Below, piece after piece: positions 34,688 to 46,457 of a stretch of 64,000 nt of DNA; the first letter of the stretch is position 1, and every line of letters starts with the position of its first letter. The stretch comes from Zasmidium citrigriseum (Eukaryota; Ascomycota; Dothideomycetes; Mycosphaerellales; Mycosphaerellaceae), in contig NHNW01000092.1 in the NCBI GenBank assembly GCA_002786025.1, positions 1 through 64,000 of the forward strand. The letters are read 5' to 3'. The notes below the pieces were generated by a model. That model made no database searches. It was not told the origin of the DNA and saw nothing but the letters and a program-made list of their open reading frames with translations. The translations under genes were made by a program, and so were the position numbers.

Positions 34688-35110
34688 TTGCAAGAATGGC
34701 AAGGACCAATTAAGATCAAGGTGGTAAGCTGCTCAGAGAAAGTGTTTTACTTCAAACTGGCGCTCTGGTCAATCATGCACAAAGCGCGAGCTTTACTTTA
34801 GCCGTAGCATTAGGATGCATGATCACTCTCGCCCTCCTATAAGGAACTGCGAATCATCGGTGCCTCGGTGTGGTATGCGAAGTACCTTCCATATCCGTGC
34901 AGCTGTGGAGGCTCATCTGCAGCTGACGAGGTTTCTTACAGGATGTTATTGGCAAGCTTCCTGCCGTGATCGACTGCAAGACGGAACTTTCGAGCATGAC
35001 CTGCATCTGCAACTTCCTCGCCGTCATGATCTTACGCTAAGCCTTTATTTTGGCAAGAGCTCAGACGCACTTTCTTCATTTCTCAGAGAACAAAGCATCT
35101 CGCAGTCACA
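34688..35110. other. Intergenic before the P450
   Basis: 420 bases of promoter-type sequence, with no coding or RNA feature recognised. Confidence 0.4.
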
Positions 35111-36670
35111 ATGGAAATAGTTGCTACTGGGCTGCTGGCCATCGCCGTTGCCTTTCTATTGAGCAGAGCATACCTCGGAGCATACAACTACTTCCTACAT
35201 CCGCTTCGTCGTTTTCCCGGGCCAAAAACTGCTGCAACGACAGCCTGGTACAAGACATGGCAAGAAGTGTTTCTTGGCCGATCATGGGTCGAAGTACTCA
35301 AAGAGCTGCACGACACATATGGAGACCTTGTCCGAGTTGGCCCAAATGAGGTCAGTCTGAGGACATACACGATCCGTCGTGAGCTTTGACTAACCAAACG
35401 ATAGCTACATTTCTCAAAGCCGGCAGCATACAACGACATCTACAACAACTCCAATCGATGGGACAAGGAGTCCACGCTATACCGCTCCTTTGGCGAAGAC
35501 AGATCATCTTTTGGCTTCCTGACGTACAAAGAAGCAAAACAGCGGAAAGACGTCCTCGCTCCACTATTCGCAAAGCGGGCGGTAATCAATTTGCAAAGCC
35601 TGGTCACCGAGAAGATCGATCGACTTTGCTCAGCCCTGACTGCTGCCAATGCGGCTGGAAATTCTTCTGATATCCTCTACGCCTTGCGCTGTTTCACGGC
35701 AGACACCATCATTTCATTCTGCTTCGCCCAAGATGTCCATGCCGTTGAAGCACCCGAATTTCGAGCACCCATCGTCGTCGCAATGGATGCTGCATTGGGA
35801 TCGTTCACCGTCTTTCGGAACTTCGAATACGTACGACGAGCAGTCTTCAGTTTTCCGGGCTGGTTTACGAAGCTTACGACGCCTCCCATGGCTGGATTGA
35901 TCGATCTGCAAGAACTGCTTGGGGCTCAAGTCACCAGGGTCGTCAACGAGCCGGAGTCACTGAGAGACTCGCCCTGGCCGATAATATACAATCGACTGCT
36001 GGATCCAGAAGCGAGCAAGACAGCTCCAGTTCCATCCCCTGGAAGCCTGTATGAAGAGGCTCAAGCTTTGCTGTTCGGTGGAGCCGACTCGGCTGGAAAT
36101 ACGACAGCGATTGGACTACTGCATGTCGTTCAAGATCCCACGATGTACAGGAAGCTGAAGAAAGAGATCCAGTTCAGCTGGCCTGAATTGCACAATCCTC
36201 CAGCATTCGAACAGCTGGAGAAACTACCTTATCTGTCGGCTGTCATAAAAGAGAGCCTCCGTATTGCCCCTGGAGTTCCAGCTCCTCTTCTGCGAGTCGT
36301 ACCAATAACCGGAGCGATGATCGACGGTCAGTCAATCCCACCTGGAACAATAGTTGGAATGAGCAGTATCTTCGTCCATAACTCCTTCGACATCTTCTCA
36401 CACCCGGAGACGTTCGACCCAGATCGATGGCTACAGCCGGACTCGTCCAAGCTTGAGCAATGGCTGGTCGCCTTCTCCAAAGGCCCTCGAGCATGTCTGG
36501 GTCAGAATCTCGCCATGTGCGAGTTGTATCTCGGCTTCGCTCATTTGCTTCGCAAGTTTGATATCAGTGTTGATGAGGCGCATAAAGAGTCTCCGAAGTG
36601 GAAGGAAGCATTTCTCCCGGCGTTTGAGAGCGAGCATCCCAGAGCGTTCTTCAAGCCTGTGAATCAATAG
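35111..36670 (+). CDS. Cytochrome P450 monooxygenase
   Basis: Two exons, join(35111..35350, 35405..36670), give 501 aa. An N-terminal membrane anchor (about 1-20) is followed by the hinge HPLRRFPGPK. The I-helix region is GGADSAGNTT, the E-x-x-R motif is KESLR, the PERF-like motif is FDPDRW, and the haem loop is FSKGPRACLGQ with Cys444 as proximal ligand. It is ER-bound and needs a P450 reductase. It resembles the large group of fungal P450s with YGDLVRVGPNEL near the N-terminus; substrate and CYP family are not assigned. It could serve the neighbouring aromatic gene group or be independent. Confidence 0.9.
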
Positions 36671-36846
36671 CACACCCAAAAGAGGTATAACGAGGGCTGA
36701 GACGGGTTCTAGAAGACTATAGGGCTTTGAGGAGGCTGCAGGAAATGAAACGGCACGAAATGATGAACATGGCTGAGGTGACAACGACGTCTGCTGTTGC
36801 GACGATCCTGATGATTGGTTGATTTGGAAACAGGAATGAACAAGTC

Positions 36847-39755
36847 TTGCATGGCTGCTGTGCAACACCAGAACCATCGTCACGCATGGCCTCATCCCAC
36901 GAGGTCGTGGGGTACCTGAAGCATGCACCAATGATTCGATCAAAGCTGCATCCGCGGGTCCAGACCTTCCATGTGGCTGTTGCCAGCCACACTGTTTCTT
37001 CTTTCAGCCTCTGCAACACTGTTTCATATCGAAGGGTTCTTTCAACTGTGGTGAAGACTGTGCCGACAACTCCATCGTACATGAGGATGCTATCGAGTCC
37101 TCGTGGAACCCGCAGCGCCGAGGTCAAGTCGCCAGGCTGCAGCTCTTCATCCTCCAGCCGCCGAGAACACCCCAACTGTTCCAAATGGATCACGACGTCA
37201 AATGCCAGTACCGCGCTAAATACTGAGATCGCCGACCGATCCAGGCGAGTCATCCTTGACCAAGCTAGCGGTCTTCCTACAGTGTGCGCCGCCTGCAAGA
37301 AGGTCTTCGCTGGGGCCAAGGTAGTAAAAGATCCGTCGTCCATGTCTGGCGCCGGATCGGCCGTCATACTGCAGAACAAGGTCTGGCATGGAATCGGAGA
37401 TCTTCATTCGAGACCGGAAGACCTGTACAAGGCTGCTCATAATGGCTGCTACATCTGCCATTTTATCACAGATCCTGCACAAAACTCAACGGTGGTTGAC
37501 TTTATGGTCGAGCTGGGCATGCTTGAAGATAAGGAGCCAGAGCGACCAAAGTCATACTTAACCATTGTTGTCGCCTTTCGAGACGCAAGACCCAAGATTC
37601 GAACATTGTGGCTTTGTGTCGAATCTGAAGCCAGCTACAGGAGAGAAAGGGATCAGATCTCCACTGTAAAGTCGTACACTGGCGACCCTGAAGTTCTCTC
37701 TGTCGCCAAGCAGTGGTTTGAAACTTGTCAGCGAGATCACGAGGCCTGTGCCATGGATGTCGAGCCAGACTGGTATCCTTCCCGTCTGCTTCACCTTTAC
37801 CGCGGGCGGGCACAGTTGATCGAGACTCACAAGAGCGTTGTCCAAGGGCCGTACGCAACATTGAGTCATTGCTGGGGAGTCAAACACTTTCAAAACTTGA
37901 CGACGGAAAGCTACAATCGATTTCAAAAGGGTATATGTATCGCCAACTTCCCTCCAACATTTCGACACGCAATGAAGACTTGTCTGCATCTGGGGGTCTA
38001 CTTGCTATGGATCGACAGTTTTTGCATTGTTCAGGGACGGGATGAGCGAGCTCTTGCAGACTGGGAAGTTGAATCGCCGCAAATGCTGAAGGTCTATGCC
38101 AATGGCTGCTTCAATATCGCCGCTGCCTGGGGCTCAGGTCCGCAGAACAGATGCTTCATTCACCGTCATACTCGGCTGCCAATTCCCTTGGTATATTGTG
38201 CGTCTTCTACAAGTGACGAGCGAGCTTGTTTCACAATTCAAGACCGCCGCCCTGTCGGACATGTACTACTCAATCACAATGGAAGCCGTAGCGAAAAGCA
38301 TGAGAAGCTGTGGACACGCGGTTGGGTTTTCCAGGAGCAATTATCCTGTCGACGGCTCCTTCAATTCGGATTGAACGGGATTCGATGGTCCTGCAGGGAG
38401 AGTAACTTGCAAGAAGTAGAGGAGAAGGGAAGTCACGGAAATCTTTTGGAAGGCAATACCCCGGGCAAGCTTCAGAAGGAGTTGACTTCTACCTCCCAAG
38501 TCAGGCGCGGTCCTTCGAAGGAAAGAAGCAGCCACGTGCAATCCCGTTACCGAGCGGGTAGTAGCGTGAATCTTGATTGATGTGGGGTCTGTGCGTAGTC
38601 TTCTGCGATTTTCTGAGCCCATACTGAGAGCTGCCAAGACATGACTTTGCCAGCCCTCTCGGGTTGTTTGACCCCCTTCCCAACGTCGCATCAATATGAT
38701 TTTTGCATCATTGTCTTCGCAATGTCTTGCTCTACAACCTCCAAGTGTTAAATCTTTGTGTTTGCGACGGGTTGTTGAGTTCGCAATTTTGGAAGTGTCA
38801 AAATAGCCAGCCTGCACAAAAGATCCTCAGACCCTTGCTGCGCAAGGAAGCTGATTGGCCGCAAATATAACCTCCGAACTAGCGGCCGAGCTTCCGGCGC
38901 TAAAAGCAAGGGTCTGACTTGGGAGGTAGGTTGACTTACGAGATAACGGGACCAACATGGGAAGGGCTAATTGTGGACTATACTACAAGGAGTTTGACCT
39001 ACCCAGCCAAAGACAAGGTTCGCGCTTTTCAAGGTATCATTGACCAGATGGAGCGTTCTCACAACATGCGGATCATCTACGGCCACAAGACTGACGACAT
39101 GCTACAATCGCTAACATGGCGGCCAAAAACTGTCCAAAGGAACGGCCGTAAGGTCCCCTCCACTCACAAACGTCTCCCGACCGCACCTACATGGAGCTGG
39201 GCAAGTCATGAAGGTTTAACAAGCTATGGGAGTCTTCTCATGACCAAGTTTTTGAGATTTGCTGTGGTGCTCTCCACAGCCCTGGACGGCAGCGTCGTTC
39301 ATGGTGACGACCGAGCTTTGATACTGATTGGTAGACTTCTTGACGGCTCTATCGTCCGACGCGATGCTGAGATCCGAAATCATTGCAGCATAGACGTCGC
39401 TGGGAGCGGAACCGACGCCGTCTTTGACGACGAGGCTGAGCTTGATGAGATTCAGCATCAGGGGCAGCAGCTTTGGGCCTTACCTCTAAGCAATGTGTTG
39501 GACAACAGTATACCTGCGAAGGAGAGCCACTCAAACGCCCCCTTTCGGCTCTCGAGGGCGGAAGTTGCAATGCTACTTTTGGTCAAAGCATCCAGTGAAG
39601 AATTTCGAAGGGTTGGTCTTGCTGTGGCATGGGCGATGACGACAAGAGAAAACTTCAGCGAGCAGGGAAAGCTCGTACGGATTTCAAGAGAAGAAGTTAG
39701 CAAGTGGTTGCTAGAGTTCAACACCACACGACCCAAGGTGGTTGTAGTCAGGTGA
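36847..39755 (+). pseudogene. HET-domain protein 2, split by a 441-bp insertion
   Basis: HET blocks YATLSHCWG, LLWIDSFCIV and RGWVFQEQLSCRRL are present in the 5' part, whose frame ends at a TGA (38578-38580) inside inserted DNA. The typical C-terminal continuation (YEITGPTWEGLIVDYTTR, LTYPAKDKVRAFQGI, PTAPTWSWAS) resumes at 38938 and runs to 39755. Between them lies an element at 38489-38929 flanked by direct repeats. Without the element and one repeat copy, both parts are in the same frame (about 819 codons from 36847). The true start may be 37081 (MRMLSS). The present allele would make a protein lacking about 270 C-terminal residues, with 31 codons of foreign tail. Confidence 0.85.
38489..38929. 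mobile_element. Non-autonomous TIR element (MITE-like) in HET gene 2
   Basis: A 441-bp insert begins with CTACCTCCCAAGTCAG (38489-38504) and ends with its exact reverse complement (38914-38929). It is flanked by perfect 8-bp duplications GTTGACTT at 38481-38488 and 38930-38937. A second inverted pair lies near the right end: TCAGACCCTTGCT (38827-38839) with AGCAAGGGTCTGA (38905-38917). No transposase frame fits inside, so it must be mobilised in trans. An 8-bp duplication is typical of hAT-type and a few other DNA transposons. Identical flanks suggest a recent insertion. Confidence 0.92.
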
Positions 39756-39911
39756 GTTGCAGAGGAGAGACAGCATGAGTCCATTCAGAAGCTAGCACAG
39801 CAGCGGCGGGGAGCCCACGAGACGAACATGAAGTTCTAATTCGGTTGGAGATGGCAACAGTAGTACGGCTTCTGCATCGTTATCATCCCAGATCCTTGGT
39901 GATCCCCGAGC

Positions 39912-40790
39912 TCAGCGAATAAACCAGTGTACGAAAGGGACAAACTGAAAGATCCGCCTCCCAGTCCCTCGCTCCTCACTTCTGTCCTTCTCGTTTCTCG
40001 GAATAGGTGGTGTTGTATTCCTCGTAGCAATTCCAATCCCCAGAGTGAAGAACGTAACAAGCCATTCCATCAGTGACTGCATGAACAGTCTGATCGTTTC
40101 GCTTCCGTCAAACGGCGACAGCGAAGGTGAATCATCGAACGCCAGTAGCATCGAATAGACGATCCGTACAGCAAGCAGCATCAGCATGATGAGGATCGAA
40201 GCGACGACAAGCTTCAGCCGTTCAGTTTCGTGGGTCCTTGAGCCTCGGTAGCGTGTCGTCCGGATAGCGATGACAAGGGCACTGCCAACAGTACAGACAT
40301 AAGAGGCCAGATAGAGACAAACTCCAGCCTGAAAGACCGCCGTAGGATTCCATTCCCCTCCAGAAGCAGCTCCTTTGAAAGACGTAACCCCTCCAGCAAT
40401 ACCCACAGCAGTCGCAACAACAGTAACCAGATCAAACGTAACAAGCGCTCGATACGTCTGACTCTTCTCCACATGCGTGACGAGAAACTTGTTGCACTGC
40501 CGAAGAAGGCTGGTGGTGATTAAGAGCAGAGGCCCAAGGCCGATGGCATTGCAAATGGCGGCGCCGATGAAGAGGTGTTTGTCGAAAGATCCTGAAGTCT
40601 CGAGTGAGATTTGGAGACTGCTGCCGACAATTCGAAGAGCGGAGAAAGTGATGAGGAAGAACCAGGCGTTGTAGAGGCCGAAGCTGGGGCGGGCGAGGAA
40701 GAAAGGGGCGATGAGGATTTCGAGGGCGTATATGCCGAGGGTTACGGCTGCGACGATGCCGGAGTAGTCGAGAGACATGGTTGATGGCAT
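39912..40790 (-). CDS. Multi-span integral membrane protein (DUF7702-like)
   Basis: 292 aa from MPSTMSLDYSG; the frame continues open upstream to 40946, but that part is not family-like. About seven hydrophobic segments are visible: SGIVAAVTLGIYALEILIAP, NAWFFLITFSALRIVGSSLQ, AAICNAIGLGPLLLIT, ALVTFDLVTVVATAVGIAGG, AGVCLYLASYVCTVGSALVI, LVVASILIMLMLLAVRIVY and LMEWLVTFFTLGIGIA. The tail is basic. This matches a fungal family of seven-span proteins of unknown function. It is probably in the plasma membrane. Ligand or transport activity is not predictable. Confidence 0.8.
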   Translation of the reverse strand: MPSTMSLDYSGIVAAVTLGIYALEILIAPFFLARPSFGLYNAWFFLITFSALRIVGSSLQISLETSGSFDKHLFIGAAICNAIGLGPLLLITTSLLRQCNKFLVTHVEKSQTYRALVTFDLVTVVATAVGIAGGVTSFKGAASGGEWNPTAVFQAGVCLYLASYVCTVGSALVIAIRTTRYRGSRTHETERLKLVVASILIMLMLLAVRIVYSMLLAFDDSPSLSPFDGSETIRLFMQSLMEWLVTFFTLGIGIATRNTTPPIPRNEKDRSEERGTGRRIFQFVPFVHWFIR

Positions 40791-41166
40791 GGAGTGTGTA
40801 GTGGTAGCACAAGTATTCTGGTGTTGGTGCTCTTGTATGGATCGTGTCGGAGGATTCGGCGTGCTGGCTTCCTGTCCAAGCAACCAGGGCGCATCGCTCA
40901 CATTGCGACTCAAGCCGCTGCTCAAGCCCTTTCTCCAACACATCAAATACTGTCATGCTGTCTTGAGGCTGCATTGTTGGCGAGAACCTTTCAATTCTAA
41001 GTGTCTCTGCTGAAGCCAACTCATCACCAAGCCATCGGGGGTAACCTCCAACGCCATGGGCCAGGACAGCCTGATTCTCACGACGCGATGACTTCTGGTG
41101 CTCGGAGAATAGTTCCCGCGGGAGTGGGCAGAGAACATCGTTCGGACATCAACCAGACTTTCTGAA
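40791..41166. other. Intergenic between membrane protein and HET gene 3
   Basis: Contains the promoter of the minus-strand membrane protein gene and the 3' end of HET gene 3. Nothing else was recognised. Confidence 0.4.
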
Positions 41167-43317
41167 TCACACCAAGATTATGTTCTGATCCGAAGGTCGA
41201 CTTGCGAACCACTGCTCAATACCCTTATCTAATTCCGGATCAGCACTTTCAGCCCTTACAGCATTGCCAATTCGCCGAAAGAACGGAGGTCGGTCCTGTG
41301 ACCTCTCCACAATGAGTCCCTCCACACGCAAGTATTTCCGGGATTTGCGAAGGAACATGGGAATGAAGTAATGCTCTCGGCCGTCGCTTGAAGATGGAAG
41401 ATCTGGTCGTCCAAAGTCAGGCGACGTGTCGACGCCAGACCAAAGCGCGTCACTTTTACTGGTCGATAGCGGCCATCCAAAAGTGTTACCGTTTCGTTGA
41501 ATTGGCTGAAGATAAGTAGGCATCAGTGAGCATCTAATCTCGAGCGATGCCTTCAGTCCGAAGTCGGGGTCTGATTCTTCGGCTGCTCCAGGTCGAAGCT
41601 CGACAACGTCGTACAGCGGCACTCCGCGGCCGGAAAGGAATTCTTCAAACTCGATGACCCCATCCATGGAGAGCCACGAGAAGGAAGGGATTTGGCGGTC
41701 GCACAGTTCGTCCAGGTCGGCAGCAGAGTGCCAGGGGACATCCACCTTCCAGAGGATTTGCTGCCGGAGATGGCCGTCAAACATACCCAGAATATATTTC
41801 CTTCCACTGATCTTTTCGATTTCCTTTGCAAGGCCGAGGATAGCGTGAGGCCTGTCATTGAGAAATGTAAGCCTACGCTCTGAGAATGCGTGCACAAGGC
41901 TCGTCCACTGGCTGCAGATCTCGCACTTATCGAAAGATGGAGAGCAGGTGGCGTGTGATCTGGCAATTCGATTTCGAAATGCCTTGTCTGCAAAGAACCT
42001 GTCCGCAGGATGTGCGTAAGGATACGCTTCCGTAACAGCCATCTTCTGGCACTCCCAAATAAGCTGGCCGCGAGTGAAATGAAGTACCCGAGGTGATAGC
42101 AGTCGTTCCTGAAATACCCAGGCCCTTTTGCTAAGGCTTCCCTCCGAAGCGACGCCGCGAAACACAGAGGCGTTGCTTATGGTGTAGGATCCTGGCGGCA
42201 GTCGACATTCGTAAGCTACATCTTCCGACAAGGTGATCTGCGTCGCAGTGGCGGCTCTCCGGTGTCGCTTTCTAAACAGCGGCTCGCGCGCGCTCGAGTT
42301 GTCAGAGGCAGCGAGATTGCACTTGGCACTCGCGTACACTTTGCTCATCAAATTTGCTTCAGATTCCCAGTCCGCCGGGTCGTCTTGTAAGATGCAAAGG
42401 CTGTCGATCCAGAGGTATCGGACATCAAGACGGGCACAGACCTGTGTAGCATCCTTGAAAGTTGGCGGAAGAAGGTTCTTGCTCATACCGGATTGCATCT
42501 CCGACAAGTTGCTGCGGGTAAGCTTGATAACACCTTTGCCGTCGCCCCAGCAGTGGCTGAGAGTAAGATAAGGCGGGTTAATGAAGTCCTTCGCGGGCAA
42601 CACAATGCGGAACAGATCCGGGCCATCTGGCGGACTCAGATCGATCAGGCGAGTGGGCGCCCAGTCGGAGCCATCCTTCATGGCGCACTTATGATGCGTC
42701 TCACAGTTCTGAATCCAGTCAGCCGCTTTTTGCATGACATCCTCGTCGCCAGTAGTGGAAAGCTCATGGAGTCTAGCCATTTGCTCAGCTTGATGGTGCT
42801 GATCAATCGGCTTCGCGGGGCGAAGTTCGTGGACGCGATAAAAGTGGCGATGGATTTGGATATGAAATTTCTCAGCCCGAATGTAGAAATAACCGCTGGG
42901 GGCTTGTTGCAAATGCGAGAAAGGCTCGGCAGCGTCGCGGCTCTTCCAGACTCCCCACTGAGGGTGAGAAAGCTGATGTAGAATTAGACGGTCTGGATCG
43001 TACTCATGCCAAAGTTCCGAACAAAATACGCAGCCATGTCTCACTGAAGTAGCCAGGCTCTCGGCAGACCAATGGACAGGGAGTGCCGTCGACGTTCCCC
43101 TCCTTCCTTTGATCAGGGTTTCAATACAAAGATTGCATAGTCCAGTCTCTTGCACAGAGCGAAGAGCTGCCTCCGGCGACCGGGTCTTCTTCCGGGTACG
43201 TGAAGGCGTGGTAAAGGAAGCTTTCGTGTTGACATCCGGTAACGGGCGCTTCTGCTGAGAACGTGAAAGCGTGTTGATACGAGCTTTCCTCAGGGTTCGG
43301 GAGTTGGGGCTCGTCAT
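41167..43317 (-). CDS. HET-domain protein 3
   Basis: An intact single exon of 716 aa. The basic, low-complexity N-terminus is followed by LCNLCIETLIKG and CVFCSELW (a cysteine pair common before this type of HET domain). The HET blocks are PYLTLSHCWGDGKGVIKL, RYLWIDSLCILQDDPADWES and KRAWVFQERLLSPRVLHF. A long C-terminal region contains PSFSWLSMDG-like sequence. The architecture is the same as the split HET gene 2, so the two may be related copies. It probably acts in the cytoplasm in incompatibility-triggered cell death. Confidence 0.9.
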   Translation of the reverse strand: MTSPNSRTLRKARINTLSRSQQKRPLPDVNTKASFTTPSRTRKKTRSPEAALRSVQETGLCNLCIETLIKGRRGTSTALPVHWSAESLATSVRHGCVFCSELWHEYDPDRLILHQLSHPQWGVWKSRDAAEPFSHLQQAPSGYFYIRAEKFHIQIHRHFYRVHELRPAKPIDQHHQAEQMARLHELSTTGDEDVMQKAADWIQNCETHHKCAMKDGSDWAPTRLIDLSPPDGPDLFRIVLPAKDFINPPYLTLSHCWGDGKGVIKLTRSNLSEMQSGMSKNLLPPTFKDATQVCARLDVRYLWIDSLCILQDDPADWESEANLMSKVYASAKCNLAASDNSSAREPLFRKRHRRAATATQITLSEDVAYECRLPPGSYTISNASVFRGVASEGSLSKRAWVFQERLLSPRVLHFTRGQLIWECQKMAVTEAYPYAHPADRFFADKAFRNRIARSHATCSPSFDKCEICSQWTSLVHAFSERRLTFLNDRPHAILGLAKEIEKISGRKYILGMFDGHLRQQILWKVDVPWHSAADLDELCDRQIPSFSWLSMDGVIEFEEFLSGRGVPLYDVVELRPGAAEESDPDFGLKASLEIRCSLMPTYLQPIQRNGNTFGWPLSTSKSDALWSGVDTSPDFGRPDLPSSSDGREHYFIPMFLRKSRKYLRVEGLIVERSQDRPPFFRRIGNAVRAESADPELDKGIEQWFASRPSDQNIILV

Positions 43318-44037
43318 GGCGCATGTATCTCGATTCCGATGGCCCTACTCCTACAGGATGCAAAGTCGAGTATAGGAGAGAGAAGAGGTCAGGACAGAGC
43401 TGGACTGAGTTATAGCGGCTCTGAACAGCACCCTCCACGCCTCAGGCATACGTCCGCCACAAGGCTTTTGCCACCTCCAATCAGGCCCGCTTGCCGGCGT
43501 CACGCGTGCAGCTGGCTGGCGGCGCAGTCAAAACCTTGGTAGACCGAATTTTGAATGACTTTTGGAGGTGATAGTGGGAGATTGCGACTTGGTCCCAGAG
43601 TAGACAGCACCTGTAGCGCTATTCATTAGTTCGTCAGCAAGCATTTCCCCAGACAAGACAAGGAGAGGAAGAAGAAATAGAGACGAGGTGGAAAATTTCG
43701 TCGTGTGCCGCAGACCTCTCTGATGTGGTTTGCTGGCCGATCAAGAAGCGATCAAGCTCCAGAACAGAATTCGAAGTCATCATCGTCCAAATGCTGCTCA
43801 AGACCGTGAATCTGGGTGGGATTTGGTGAAGAAGATCGAAAGAAAGAGCGAGGGGAAAGCAAACTTCACTCACGTCCGACTCTACCCAGATAGGCAGGAT
43901 AAGCGGGACGGAGATAGGGCGCGATAGCTCCATCCAGCAGCATCACTAAACAATCACCTCTCTTCCCCAATTCCCCATGACTCTCAATCAATTCCCTTCA
44001 AACTTACCCATCGAGAGTTTGTGGTTGCTATACAAGG
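43318..44037. other. Divergent promoter, HET gene 3 / WD40 gene
   Basis: 720 bases between divergent starts. Several short frames overlap on both strands but none is credible. No RNA gene was recognised. Confidence 0.45.
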
Positions 44038-46457
44038 ATGTCGGCGTCCAGAGACAACTTCTCCCCGGCGGGCTCGTGGCAGACCGAAACCGATGATGAC
44101 GACATGGACTTTGAGGTGAGATGGACAGCATTGCTGATGATAGAAGCATCTATGAGGAGATGATGTATTTGAGGGCAATGCTGATGTTTTGGTGAAGCTC
44201 GCCAGCGACGAAATGACGCCGTCGGTCGAAGAGAACGACGACGAAGATGACGGCGAGGGCGAGACGACGCTGTATTTCGATGCCGAGGAGGGAACACTAC
44301 GAGATGCCGATGGCGACGAAGTGACACTTGAGATGGGTACAGAAGATGAAGAAGAAGATCAGGAAGGAGAGCAAGGTGAAGGCAGCCGGACACCACAAGC
44401 CCAGCGACCGCAGACGATAACAAGTACGTCCAACACCACAACACCGCAGAGACCGAGCGGTCGACTACGGCGATTGAGCTCCGCAACGCAGTCTCGCGTG
44501 AGTCAAGCATGACATACTGATATGATTATATAGTAACGCAGCAGCAGATCCTGCAACTCCTCTCCCACGCCGGCATCCGCGGCATCTTCCCCTCGGGAGT
44601 CACCACCCGATCACAGTCCCGGAGGCAACACGTACAATTGGATGAGGATGGCGAAGAGGAGGATGATGAGGAGTCGTATCTCGGATATGGAGCCAGCAGG
44701 TCGAGAAGAAGGGCGAGGAGGACAGCAGCTGGTGATCGATACCCTCCGATTCCGTCAGAAGAGGGCAAGAAGTTGATGGAGAGCGGGACATTCGGCCGGA
44801 ATGATCGATGTCAGCATACCAACTGTGGAGAGCCAATCTCGGACAACACCATGCGGAAGAGGAGAAAGCTGGCCCGGCGCATGTTCGACCGCGAGATGGG
44901 CGTGGAAAATCGTGGCCGATTCAAAGCTCTGGGCAGCCTCGCATCACAAGACCTCATACCTGGATCGAAAGCCGACCTGATCATCAACTTGAACGCTCGA
45001 TGCTACTCTGGTCAGTTTTCAGAAGATGGCAGCTTCTTCTTCGCCTGTGGACAGGACTTCAAGGTTCGGATGTACGATACGAGCAACCCTTACGACTGGA
45101 AGTACTACAAGACGGTGCACTACTACGGCGGCCAATGGACGATTACCGATGCATCTCTCTCACCCGACAACCGACTCTTGGCGTACAGCAGTATACGAAG
45201 TCAGATTTGTCTCGCGAATACCGAGCAAGGCGACATGAGCGAGCCACAGCTTCTGGACTTCAGTGACATGGGCTCTGGCGGACTTGGTGGAGGTGGCGGT
45301 CGAGGTTGGGGCAGACATCACGGCCACTTCGGCATCTGGTCACTACGATTCTCTGGCGACGGTGGCGAGATTGTTGCAGGAACATCCGATCAGAGCGTAT
45401 ACGTCTATGATTTGGAAGCTCGACGCAGCATTCTCAGAATACCCGGGCACGGCGACGACGTGAACGCAGTATGTTTCGGCGACAAGATGAGTCCACATAT
45501 TCTCTACTCCGGATCCGACGATACCACATTGAAAGTCTGGGACCGGAGATCCTTATCCAGCATGAGGCCCGCTGGAATGTTCCTGGGACACACGGAGGGA
45601 TTGACGTATATTGACAGCAAAGGCGACGGCAGATATGTTATCAGCAATGCAAAGGATCAGACTTGCAAGCTTTGGGATTTGAGGAAGATGATTAACACGG
45701 ATGTTGGGGAGAGAATCAATCCGCAGGTATGTTACATTCTTCTCATACTTTCTTCCTGCTTGATGGCTGATGATGATGTTTCCAGGATTACACCACCAAC
45801 TTCGACTACCGCTTCTCCCCCTACGACACCGACGACCACACGCCCCACCCCCACGACTGCTCCCTCGTCACCTTCCGCGGGCACAAAGTCCTCAAGACCC
45901 TCATCCGCTGCCATTTCTCCCCACCAGGCTCGACAGACGGCCGCTACATCTACAGCGGCTCCCACGACGGCAAGATCTTCGTCTGGAATCTCGATGGCAC
46001 CAAGGCCTCCGAACCCATCAACGTCCTCGCCGCGACCAAGAATTCCCGTCCCGCCAGCGACGAGCGCTTCGTCGATCGGTACGATTACTACGGCCATGGA
46101 GGGGTATGGAAGACGATTGTACGGGATTGCTCTTGGCATCCTTCGGCGCCTGTCATTGCGGCTACGTCGTGGAATGGCTGGGATCATGGACTCGGGACGT
46201 GTACAGTGCATAGCTGGAATGATGGGGCAGAGAACGATGAAGTCGCTGCGGAGGATGATGAGGAGTGTGTGAATGGCACTGCGTATGCGAAAGCGAGTAG
46301 TCTGGGCAGCAGTCCGATGGGCGCGAGGGTCACGGCGCAGTTGCAGCATGACTCGAGGTACTATGGCCGGCACGAGGGGAGTTCGAGTCAGGCGAGGCGG
46401 ACGAGATTGAGGGATCGGATGGGTCTGGGGGCGCTTTGGGGCGAGGATGATGAGTGA
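44038..46457 (+). CDS. WD40-repeat protein, DCAF11/LEC14B type
   Basis: Four exons, join(44038..44115, 44198..44497, 44542..45726, 45786..46457), give 744 aa. The N-terminal third is acidic and disordered (Asp/Glu runs, RSRRRARRTA). WD40 repeats start near residue 245: ARCYSGQFSEDGSFFFACGQ, WTITDASLSPDNRLLAYSS, GIWSLRFSGDGGEIVAGTSD, DVNAVCFGD, ILYSGSDDTTLKVWDRR, YVISNAKDQTCKLWDLR and YIYSGSHDGKIFVWNL. The order and spacing match DCAF11/WDR23 and plant LEC14B, substrate receptors of CUL4-DDB1 ubiquitin ligases. WDxR-type motifs are visible. The stop is TGA followed by CTAG, with an acidic in-frame extension beyond it. Confidence 0.9.

Noticed and set aside
36717..37379. Long minus-strand open frame (about 220 codons) opposite the 5' part of HET gene 2
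   Set aside because: It has no recognisable domain and overlaps the HET frame. Openness is probably a by-product of codon structure on the other strand. It does make the exact HET start uncertain.
38489..38929. The insert in HET gene 2 as an ordinary intron
   Set aside because: Its boundaries are inverted repeats with target duplications, not GT-AG, and at 441 bases it is far longer than any other intron in the window. Splicing inside it was not excluded.
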